28,317 bases of DNA, taken from Firmicutes bacterium UBA5010. GTDB taxonomy: Bacteria; Bacillota; Clostridia; Tissierellales; Sedimentibacteraceae. Each line of letters begins with the position of its first letter. The first letter of the stretch is position 1. The notes under the pieces were generated by a model, which worked only from the letters and a program-made list of their open reading frames with translations, was not told the DNA's origin and did not search any database. Both the position numbers and the translations under genes were made by a program. The DNA lies in contig DGYI01000030.1 in the NCBI GenBank assembly GCA_002396645.1, positions 397 to 28,713 on the forward strand. The letters run 5' to 3'. Of this stretch, positions 15,795 to 22,301 are shown piece by piece.

Positions 15795-15823
15795 ATTTTA
15801 GCATAACAATAAAATTAAGTCAA
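15795..15823 (-). promoter_or_regulatory. Promoter of the riboswitch-B3/B4 transcript
   Basis: Minus strand -35 TTGACT (15818-15823), 17-base spacer, -10 TAAAAT (15795-15800) with an extended TG. It sits 30 bases upstream of the aptamer. Confidence 0.78.
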
Positions 15824-15829
15824 TTCAGT

Positions 15830-16057
15830 TTATAATCTCGACGCAAAGCTATCCATAGCTTCTTGAATTTCTTTCATTGCCTCAGGTTTCGCTATGGCAT
15901 AAAATTCAGGCATTATTTTTTGAAGATGTTCCATATTAAAGGTGCCGGCATCTTGCTTTGCAAAGCTATCCTCCAACAGTAATTTTGCTTCTTCCTTTTT
16001 ATCATCTTTTACCCGTTCCATAAAAAAATTGTAAAACATTTCTTGTCCGTGGTTCAT
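15830..16057 (-). CDS. Uncharacterised 75-residue helical protein
   Basis: A short soluble protein with a good ribosome binding site (AAGGAG about 11 bases before ATG 16057). It looks all-helical, with alternating charged and hydrophobic residues (MFYNFFMERVKDDKKEEAKLLLEDSF in parts: MFYNFFMERVK, KEEAKLLLEDSF; MKEIQEAMDSFASRL). No cysteines, membrane span or known motif. A -10-like TATAAT lies at 16090-16095. Its stop at 15830 sits seven bases before the promoter of the riboswitch unit, and there is no clear terminator between, so read-through into the riboswitch is possible. I do not recognise the family; function unknown. Confidence 0.7.
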   Translation of the reverse strand: MNHGQEMFYNFFMERVKDDKKEEAKLLLEDSFAKQDAGTFNMEHLQKIMPEFYAIAKPEAMKEIQEAMDSFASRL

Positions 16058-16156
16058 AAATCAATACTCCTTGTAAATTTCTTTAATATATTATACCCCT
16101 GATTTTGAAATTTATAAAATTACAAATACGGATTAATTATATCAAGATTGTTATTA

Positions 16157-17413
16157 TTATGGTTTGAGTTTGATGCATTCCCACTCGTTAACGACTAAGT
16201 CAACAATCCGGTCTGCAGTCTCTTCTCGATATGGCATTACATGTCCATGATATTTGTAGTAAATAAAGTTACTATGATATACCTCATATCCTCCCTTGTG
16301 CCATTCTGATCGACTTGGAAGATAGGACGTGCATCCGTTTGTGTAACCATTTAAGAAGAATAAAGGGTTATTTGTACGGTCTTGTACGTCAAGAGCAAGT
16401 TCACAGAAGATTTCATCCGCAACTCCACAGAAGAATCCTTCATTCAGCTTGAAGAAACTAATTTCAGAATCTAATGATTGTATTTTTTCTCCCTTGCTTC
16501 TTAATTCTTCACAAGCTTTTAACCATTCCTGTGCCTCTACACTCACAGAATTTGCAGTAATTTTTTCAGCCCCTTCTTTTGATGGAATATCGGAAATAAA
16601 AGTCATACTTCTTGAGAACATTTGAATATCATCAATATTGTTCAAAGTAAATTTCAGCTGTTTTGCAGCATTCACAAAAATAGATGTAATTCTGTGCAGG
16701 TCATCAAGATTTCCTCCGCATATTTTTGATACATCAATGGGTTTTAAGTTTCCTGCTGCGCCCTGTAAGATAACAATGGGACACTCGAAGAAGCTTTGAA
16801 GCTCCTCGCGAACAGGACCGAAGTAATCACTGGAAATTTTTAAATTTTGCCTCATAAGTACATTCGCATGGGCAGCAACTCTTGTAATTATTGCAATAGG
16901 TTTATTGCTATTTGCGTCGGCAATCATCAAAGCTCCAAGCCGATTATCGGTGATAGAACATCCAGCTCTCCGATTATCTCCAATTTCTGCTGATGTCAGT
17001 GCCCAAGCAATCTTGCAGAATAAAAAGTTTTGTTTAGCAATTCCAACACACTCGATAATTTTGTCACAAAGAAAATTAAAATATCTTTTACCATTTAGTG
17101 CATACTCCGTTGGCTCTGGAGCAGAATGGGTGTGTGAAAAATTGAGCATCACATGACTTATATCAGTACTAAGCTGGGACGCAACACTTGAGCGTATTAT
17201 ATTAGAGAGCTTAAGGGTTAATCCCAAGTTATCTATTGCAATAATACAAAAAGTCTCGTTTTCCTTTTGAAATAATACTGTTTGTGCGAAGAGGCGATGA
17301 AGTACTCCCTGTGAACGATTATCAGCTCTGAAACAACCGATAAGCTCTGTTTGGAAGTCGGGGGTAATATCGATCTGCGAAAATGCAGCTTTATAAATTC
17401 TGTTTTCTTTCAT
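16157..17413 (-). CDS. Neutral/alkaline ceramidase-like hydrolase, cytosolic
   Basis: A 418-residue protein with the N-terminal fold of neutral/alkaline non-lysosomal ceramidases, zinc amidohydrolases. Seen: AAFSQIDITPD near the start (usual GxGxxDITPP), the zinc-ligand block NFSHTHSAPE (about 91-100), a second ligand candidate in RVAAHANVL (His about 182), and the family loop QGAAGNLKPID (about 217-227). It lacks a signal peptide and the C-terminal immunoglobulin-like domain of secreted ceramidases, so a sphingolipid substrate is unlikely; the true substrate is unknown. AAAGGAG precedes ATG 17413. It is the last gene after the Nudix and methyltransferase genes, separated by 175 bases with its own possible promoter. 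Confidence 0.72.
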   Translation of the reverse strand: MKENRIYKAAFSQIDITPDFQTELIGCFRADNRSQGVLHRLFAQTVLFQKENETFCIIAIDNLGLTLKLSNIIRSSVASQLSTDISHVMLNFSHTHSAPEPTEYALNGKRYFNFLCDKIIECVGIAKQNFLFCKIAWALTSAEIGDNRRAGCSITDNRLGALMIADANSNKPIAIITRVAAHANVLMRQNLKISSDYFGPVREELQSFFECPIVILQGAAGNLKPIDVSKICGGNLDDLHRITSIFVNAAKQLKFTLNNIDDIQMFSRSMTFISDIPSKEGAEKITANSVSVEAQEWLKACEELRSKGEKIQSLDSEISFFKLNEGFFCGVADEIFCELALDVQDRTNNPLFFLNGYTNGCTSYLPSRSEWHKGGYEVYHSNFIYYKYHGHVMPYREETADRIVDLVVNEWECIKLKP

Positions 17414-17483
17414 TGTGCTTTCTCCTTTATTATTATTTTATCAAATAAAAGACAAAGTCCAATAGGACAAAATATTTTTCTTA

Positions 17484-17529
17484 GCTTCATGCAGGGTTTT
17501 ATCCTAAAAGACTTTGCATGAAGCGTCAA
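17484..17529 (-). promoter_or_regulatory. Candidate promoter and hairpin before the ceramidase-like gene
   Basis: Minus strand -35 TTGACG (17524-17529), 17-base spacer, -10 TAGGAT (17501-17506). The same stretch forms a 10-base hairpin, GCTTCATGCA (17484-17493) with TGCATGAAGC (17515-17524), so it might instead end the upstream methyltransferase transcript; no T run follows. Confidence 0.4.
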
Positions 17530-17588
17530 CAATCATCAGTTTCATAATCTCACTTCCTTTTATAACAATTATACTAGAGGATTTAGTG

Positions 17589-18320
17589 TTATTGTTGTTT
17601 TATTGATTTAATCAGCAACATCATCGGACGACGCATTTCATCAGAGATACCCGGAATGTCTAGTATGTCGGCGCTCGGTATTGCCTCTTCAACAACTTCA
17701 AGCTTAAATCCAGAATTTATGATTCCCATCAAAATCTGTGTTAATGTGTGATGTTGCTTATTAACATTCTGTCCAAGGAAATGAGTTGTTCGTTCTCCGG
17801 GGTAGAAGTAATTATCTACAGGCCAATATTGAGGTCTGCCATTGGAATCATAAATCCAATCCTGCTTGACACCTGCAGTAAAAACAGGATGCTCAATGTT
17901 AAGAAGAAAAACTCCATTCGCTTTTAAAGTTTGATGTATCTTTTTAAAAATCGACTCAATATCCTCAATATAATGAAGCACTAGATTAGAAATCACACAG
18001 TCGTATGAATTTGCAGGATAATCATAATCATCGACAGCACAGACCATATATCTAATTTTGGGTTCATCATTTCTTTTTTTTGCCTCATCTATCATTTTTT
18101 CGCTGAGGTCTATACCAAGAACTTTTTCAGCTCCGTATTCGATGGCATATTTACAGTGCCAGCCATAACCACATCCTAAATCCAGTACACTTTTACCGTT
18201 TAAGTCCGGAAATAAAGTTTTGAACTGATGCCATTCACCGGCTCCCAATAATCCCTGCTGACTTCGTGACATTTTTGCATACTCATCAAAAAATTGCTTA
18301 TCATCATAAATGTTATTCAT
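17589..18320 (-). CDS. Class I SAM-dependent methyltransferase
   Basis: A 243-residue cytosolic methyltransferase of the type-11/25 group. Seen: motif I VLDLGCGYGWHCKYA (about 45-59), the acidic end of strand two in VLGIDLSEKMI, motif post-I YMVCAVDDYDYP, and motif IV SYDCVISNLVLHYI. The insert KQDWIYDSNGRPQYWPVDNYF and the GERTTHFLGQ stretch are common to small-molecule methylases, not to rRNA methylases; the substrate is not visible. AAAGGAG sits before ATG 18320. It follows the Nudix gene by 38 bases and is probably co-transcribed with it. Confidence 0.88.
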   Translation of the reverse strand: MNNIYDDKQFFDEYAKMSRSQQGLLGAGEWHQFKTLFPDLNGKSVLDLGCGYGWHCKYAIEYGAEKVLGIDLSEKMIDEAKKRNDEPKIRYMVCAVDDYDYPANSYDCVISNLVLHYIEDIESIFKKIHQTLKANGVFLLNIEHPVFTAGVKQDWIYDSNGRPQYWPVDNYFYPGERTTHFLGQNVNKQHHTLTQILMGIINSGFKLEVVEEAIPSADILDIPGISDEMRRPMMLLIKSIKQQ

Positions 18321-18358
18321 ATGTTTAACTCCTTTAAATAAAAAATGATATTCGTTTG

Positions 18359-18787
18359 TTAATATGTAGCAGCATATCGCTTTTTTATAAATTTTTTCAG
18401 TGCTGGAATTATCGGAGGACTTAAATCTTCAGGAATACTATCAAATTCAAACCATTTCAGATCTAAACACTCTTCTGCTTGGAATACAGGAGTACCTGAA
18501 AAATCATTGCATAAAAAGACTATATCAATTATATGGACTTCGTTTCCATCTGGGTATATATGATATAGCTCAGGACCTGAAAAGACACCAAACAGCTTCA
18601 GAGAATTTGCAGTCAAACCCGTTTCTTCAAGTAATTCTCGTTTTGCAGCTTCTTCTACTATTTCTCCTAACTCGATTCGTCCACCATGATATCCCCAAGA
18701 CTTATTATCTTTTCTTTGTTGTAAAAGAATTTTGTTATCCTGATAAATTATCACACTTGCCCCAATCATTTGAAAAACTTTTCCCAT
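18359..18787 (-). CDS. Nudix hydrolase
   Basis: A 142-residue Nudix enzyme, cytosolic, cutting a nucleoside diphosphate linked to another group. The Nudix box is perfect: G36-x5-E42-x7-R50-E-L-L-E-E-T-G-L58, with strands GASVIIYQDNKILLQQRK before it. The motif after the box (GVFSGPELYHIYPDGNEVHIID) resembles ADP-ribose/diadenosine-type members, but specificity cannot be assigned. AAAGGAG precedes ATG 18787. It opens a minus-strand operon with the methyltransferase and perhaps the ceramidase-like gene. Confidence 0.93.
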   Translation of the reverse strand: MGKVFQMIGASVIIYQDNKILLQQRKDNKSWGYHGGRIELGEIVEEAAKRELLEETGLTANSLKLFGVFSGPELYHIYPDGNEVHIIDIVFLCNDFSGTPVFQAEECLDLKWFEFDSIPEDLSPPIIPALKKFIKKRYAATY

Positions 18788-18835
18788 GATGCTATCTCCT
18801 TTAAAATAAATAAGTGTATTAACTATACTTGTTTA

Positions 18836-18864
18836 ATTATACACTATTTAAATAACTTTGCAAA
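18836..18864 (-). promoter_or_regulatory. Promoter of the Nudix operon
   Basis: Minus strand -35 TTTGCA (18859-18864), 17-base spacer, -10 TATAAT (18836-18841), 48 bases before the start codon. Confidence 0.65.
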
Positions 18865-18866
18865 AG

Positions 18867-18903
18867 AAAAAACAAAAGAGACTGCATTAATGCAGTCTCT
18901 TTT
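18867..18903 (-). terminator. Strong terminator upstream of the Nudix operon
   Basis: A perfect 30-base palindrome, 18874-18903 (AAAAGAGACTGCATT and its complement), followed on the minus strand by GTTTTTTCTTTT. It ends transcription from the accessory cassette or from a small RNA. On the + strand the T run is short. Confidence 0.85.
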
Positions 18904-19127
18904 AATGTAAATCAACTCTTATTAATAACCGCCTGTGCCGCTGATAGCATAATAGACCTATCTCTGTTTTTGCACATTATAGAACATTTCTTGCGAACAT
19001 GTTTCACCATATATATAAAAATGATTCAGGATTTCTGGATTTTATCCATTTCAATCTATCCCTTTAATCTTTATTATATCTCGATTGGCTAAAAGCACAG
19101 TTTATTTTACATTCATCAAAAAAATTT
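18904..19127. other. Gene-free stretch, possible small RNA on the minus strand
   Basis: No frame of note. On the minus strand a TATAAT (18976-18981) lies about 100 bases before the strong terminator at 18867-18903, which would give a roughly 100-base transcript; the matching -35 is poor. Otherwise AT-rich with no repeat I can see. Confidence 0.3.
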
Positions 19128-19571
19128 TTAAAATTGGATGCTCCAAGTCGGATAAATACCTTTTGCTTTAGCAAACACTTCTCTTAAAGTTAACTCTAGA
19201 TATTCTTCTGTATTAATATTTATAAATATAAATTTGTATTTTGATTTTAAGTTTTGGGCAACAAGCAATTCTGCAGTAGTTAAGCCAAAAAAATATTTAT
19301 CAAAATAATTGTTAATATTCTCTCTGTTTGTAGACTTAATTTCATATAAAACGATGTCTTCAATATTATCCTCTACATTTTGATAGTTATCTAAATCGAT
19401 TGGTTTTGATACCTTTATTATATCAAAAGCCTTACCATAGATTATATAATCATGACCAACAAATACTTGAGCCAATATCTTTTTCTGCTTTGCTGTCGGA
19501 ATTACAAATCCAATGCCCTTATTAACAAGAATTTCAGCTGCCTTTTTTTCTGTACTTATTTTTTTAATCAT
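19128..19571 (-). CDS. Putative PD-(D/E)XK-type nuclease-like protein
   Basis: A 147-residue cytosolic protein I cannot assign to a named family. The centre reads DIVLYEIKSTNRENINNYF (about 72-90): a hydrophobic strand ending in E77-I-K79-S-T, the ExK half of the restriction-endonuclease-like core, with D50 (GKAFDIIKV) or D72 as the possible first acid. After it comes a helix (TTAELLVAQNL) and a strand (KYKFIFININ), the usual order in the fold and in DUF3883-like domains. The N-terminus (EKKAAEILVNKGIGFVIPTAKQ) is helical. It is the last of three minus-strand genes, 119 bases from its neighbour. An AAAGGGAAA-type site precedes ATG 19571. Confidence 0.55.
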   Translation of the reverse strand: MIKKISTEKKAAEILVNKGIGFVIPTAKQKKILAQVFVGHDYIIYGKAFDIIKVSKPIDLDNYQNVEDNIEDIVLYEIKSTNRENINNYFDKYFFGLTTAELLVAQNLKSKYKFIFININTEEYLELTLREVFAKAKGIYPTWSIQF

Positions 19572-19641
19572 AAATTTCCCTTTCTATTGAAAAAAGTTTT
19601 CTATAACTAACTAGATTCATTCTTCACATATTATAAAGATG

Positions 19642-19679
19642 TTTTCCTATTAAGATTTAAGCGTCAGATGATAGGAAAA
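19642..19679. other. Hairpin between cassette genes
   Basis: TTTTCCTAT (19642-19650) pairs with ATAGGAAAA (19671-19679) around a 20-base loop. There is no T run after it on the minus strand, so it may be a processing or regulatory stem and not a terminator. Confidence 0.35.
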
Positions 19680-19690
19680 ATTTGCAAATT

Positions 19691-20647
19691 CTAATCAATA
19701 TCCTTTTCTTCAAATATTAGAAGTTGATTTTTGTGTACTAAGCTTCCTTTGACATTTAAAAAATAATATTTATCTTCTTTCCAAGACTGTGGCTCTAGTG
19801 CCCAGAATTTACAGTAAATTAAAATGTTTTTTCCTACTTGATTTCTAATCATATTATCCATTTTTTTATTTTGTACTTTTATCTCTATTACTGGTATTTT
19901 ATGAGCTCCTTTTTCTTGTATAGGTTTCGGTGATTCAAGCTTTAATGAATAAAAGTCATATTCAGGTTTTGGTTCCGTTATACTTTTTATTTTTCCAGCT
20001 ATACAGATTGGATGTTGAGGTCTTTTGTGTTTAACATATGAATAGCAATCACCATATTTATCAATTTCATAATAAAAATTATTCCAAGTAATTTTTTGTT
20101 TTTTCTTTAGAAATCTATTATAAAATTCTAAAGTTACTTTGGAACTAATATCCTTATTTTCTTCTAAAACACTCCTTAATTCCATTATTTTTTTCATAGT
20201 AGACAAATAAGAATCTAGTTTTTCTTCGTTTTTCTTATACTCTTTCTCTTTTGATTTTGAATTAGGATTTTCTTCATTTAAGTCATCCTTTTTAATTTCA
20301 GTTTTTCCAAGTTTTCGTAAACTGTCTGAAATTAAATGAAGTCTAAAGTTAAATTTGCCTGACTTTAAATCCTCTAATATTTTATCACTAGAGTTTTTTG
20401 CTATTATTGTCAAGCAACCTTCTGTATTATACTTACATACTGATGAATGATCATTATCCTTTCTTATTAATCTAAAATAAGGATAGATATAGTAAGTTTT
20501 CTCATTAATTTCTTTCATATATCCTTTTACATATGTTAACTCCACATTACATATATGACATGTCAAATTCCCTCTCATACCTTCAGAAGCTTCTTCTATT
20601 TTAATTTCTTTGTTGTTAAATAATGCTGTTCTTAACTTTCTTCCCAT
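19691..20647 (-). CDS. Zinc-knuckle protein with CoiA-like N-terminus, function unknown
   Basis: A 318-residue soluble protein. N-terminal C30-x2-C33 and H67-x3-C71 lie either side of YYIYPYFRLIRKDND, the layout of the CoiA-like zinc domain (C-x2-C, then an aromatic FxH-type strand, then a late His/Cys), here with FRL in place of FAH. The middle (about 115-170) is a very charged helical or coiled linker (KKDDLNEENPNSKSKEKEYKK and on). The C-terminus (about 210-318) is beta-rich (ICIAGKIKSI, FYSLKLES, VIEIKVQNK, NILIYCKFWALE) and could be an OB fold, suggesting nucleic-acid binding. Start: ATG 20647, because AAGGAG lies just before it; the frame opens six codons earlier. It is the middle gene of the cassette. 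Confidence 0.6.
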   Translation of the reverse strand: MGRKLRTALFNNKEIKIEEASEGMRGNLTCHICNVELTYVKGYMKEINEKTYYIYPYFRLIRKDNDHSSVCKYNTEGCLTIIAKNSSDKILEDLKSGKFNFRLHLISDSLRKLGKTEIKKDDLNEENPNSKSKEKEYKKNEEKLDSYLSTMKKIMELRSVLEENKDISSKVTLEFYNRFLKKKQKITWNNFYYEIDKYGDCYSYVKHKRPQHPICIAGKIKSITEPKPEYDFYSLKLESPKPIQEKGAHKIPVIEIKVQNKKMDNMIRNQVGKNILIYCKFWALEPQSWKEDKYYFLNVKGSLVHKNQLLIFEEKDID

Positions 20648-20722
20648 AAAATTCTCCTTAACCATAGTTTAGATATATAAAACTTTGTGTGTTATCTCCA
20701 TTTTATTTGAGACTTTATTTGA

Positions 20723-20741
20723 TTGATACCGTTGTTATCAA
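20723..20741. repeat. Inverted repeat upstream of the zinc-knuckle gene
   Basis: TTGATA (20723-20728) and TATCAA (20736-20741) with 7 bases between, in the 124-base gap before the gene. It could be a small operator; no other copy was found. Confidence 0.3.
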
Positions 20742-20771
20742 AATAAACCTATCACATTATGGCACAAAATT

Positions 20772-21902
20772 TCATGCTTCAAATTCAATATGCTCAAATT
20801 GTTCTGAAATCCATTCTCGTGTTAAAGATTGAGATTCAAAAAATAAATTCGATAAATTTATAAGTACCTTAAACGGAATTTTTTCAAGCCTTAATAGGTG
20901 TGTTCGCAATGTAGCATCTACTACGCGTCCGTTTGCAAGACTTTGTTTTTTACGCAGTGCATATGCTTCAGTATTATAAATATTTATTGCTAAATCAATA
21001 TGATTAAGAATTGCGTTATCTATATTCGTTCCAACCACGTTATCAGAATCTAAATGAATACATTTAGCAATGTAATAGGATTCGTATTCTTTTTTTTCAG
21101 ATAATTCTTCTATCATCATACTGAGATTCCCAGAATTATTTCTTTGTGCATGTATCTCCAAACTTCTTATTCCAAGTATGCTATATTCCCACCATTTTAG
21201 CCTATCTAATTCGCTTTGTATCTCTATTGGATTTTGCAAAATATAATGTCCACCTGTTTCTTGTCCTTTAAAAAGAGTCAAGTTGTTAATCCAAGAAGGA
21301 TTAACAGGTCTTAATGCTTCATGACGTAAATACATTGGAGGTACTGTATCTGAACAAAAATAAGGTTCAAGTCTTATAAACTTAATATAATTTGCACATT
21401 TGATATGAATAAAGTTCAAAATCTCATTTTTTATAAAGGCATTAGTGGTAAAATATTTATTAGCATATTGGCATACATTTTCAATTTTGTGCCAATGTAA
21501 TTTGTCATAGTTTATAAGTTCTTTGCAATTTCTCACATGATTATATAAATCATTATCTTTAAATATAGGTTGTTCAGACTTATATTTCTCAATAGATTGT
21601 AGAAATATTTTTTTATTAGTTCTTGAACATATTTCAATATAAATAGCGGTCATAATTAACTTTGTTTCTGAATCTACATTTAGAGAATCTATTATTGAGT
21701 TATTAACGATATTGCTTATATTAATTTCATGTTTAGTAATTACTTGTTTTTTAACTTCAATCATATCTAAAATTATATTAATTATAATTTCATCCAATAA
21801 ATAAGGTTCTATAGGGTTCGGTCTCTTATTAACATATTTTGTATTAGAACAAAAAATATCAGATATAACTTCGATATTTCTTAAATAAGTATCTATATCC
21901 AT
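20772..21902 (-). CDS. Unrecognised 376-residue cassette protein
   Basis: A soluble, mostly helical protein with no signal peptide or membrane span and no motif I can name. The first half is all-helical (PYLLDEIIINIILDMIEVKK, split: LLDEIIINIILDMIEVKK). Near the middle is an unusual segment DTVPPMYLRHEALRPVNPSW (about 190-209), then KWWEYSILGIRSLEIH. No Walker motif, HD pair, ExK or zinc pair is evident. AGGAGA precedes ATG 21902, and a promoter lies upstream, so this gene opens the cassette of three minus-strand genes. Base composition is as AT-rich as or richer than the neighbouring core genes. Its place between two terminators, with two other unfamiliar genes, suggests a transferred unit. 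Confidence 0.6.
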   Translation of the reverse strand: MDIDTYLRNIEVISDIFCSNTKYVNKRPNPIEPYLLDEIIINIILDMIEVKKQVITKHEINISNIVNNSIIDSLNVDSETKLIMTAIYIEICSRTNKKIFLQSIEKYKSEQPIFKDNDLYNHVRNCKELINYDKLHWHKIENVCQYANKYFTTNAFIKNEILNFIHIKCANYIKFIRLEPYFCSDTVPPMYLRHEALRPVNPSWINNLTLFKGQETGGHYILQNPIEIQSELDRLKWWEYSILGIRSLEIHAQRNNSGNLSMMIEELSEKKEYESYYIAKCIHLDSDNVVGTNIDNAILNHIDLAINIYNTEAYALRKKQSLANGRVVDATLRTHLLRLEKIPFKVLINLSNLFFESQSLTREWISEQFEHIEFEA

Positions 21903-21992
21903 ATATCAATTCTCCTAAAATAACATCTAATTTATAATATTTCTGATTATTCCCAGAAGAAATATAACGACCTTTAATTTGATACAAAATGA

Positions 21993-22020
21993 ATTATACA
22001 AATTATACCATGTTAATCAA
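21993..22020 (-). promoter_or_regulatory. Promoter of the accessory cassette
   Basis: Minus strand -35 TTGATT (22015-22020), 16-base spacer, -10 TATAAT (21993-21998). A second TATAAT with extended TGG (22002-22010) overlaps it. The leader to ATG 21902 is about 85 bases. Confidence 0.6.
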
Positions 22021-22080
22021 TAATTTTGAATAGAAAGTTTAAGAATGTATCGTATCTATTTATGTATGATATTTTCTGTT

Positions 22081-22123
22081 AAAAAGAGGGTATCACCCCC
22101 TAAAAACTAAGTGGTAATACCCT
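22081..22123 (-). terminator. Terminator after ppdK
   Basis: AGGGTAT (22087-22093) pairs with ATACCCT (22117-22123), and ACC (22095-22097) with GGT (22113-22115). On the minus strand CTTTTTAAC follows. Confidence 0.75.
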
Positions 22124-22301
22124 TGCTATGTTTTAATAAAAATGAAAAAAATTCTTTTAAACCTTATTTCGATTTTTTTATTATATCTGAATTAAATCAC
22201 ACTCTGTTATCTTATACCACCGCTATAGAGAGCAATCATTTTTTGTTATACATCTAGATTTATGTGTATACGTCTCCAAATAAATCAAAGAACGTTAATA
22301 A

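Larger units (their letters stand above)
21903..22301. other. Intergenic region between cassette and ppdK
   Basis: 399 bases without a gene. It holds the cassette promoter (21993-22020) and the terminator for ppdK (22081-22123). The 178 bases between that terminator and the ppdK stop are AT-rich, with no structure I can support; they would be a long 3' untranslated tail. Confidence 0.5.

Noticed and set aside
18994..19005. LexA/DinR box (CGAACATGTTTC)
   Set aside because: The half sites are two bases too close for the Bacillota consensus CGAAC-N4-GTTCG, and there is no SOS gene next to it.
18867..22123. Insertion sequence or integrase-driven island boundaries around the accessory cassette
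   Set aside because: No transposase, integrase, tRNA gene or flanking direct repeat was found; only terminators bound the cassette.
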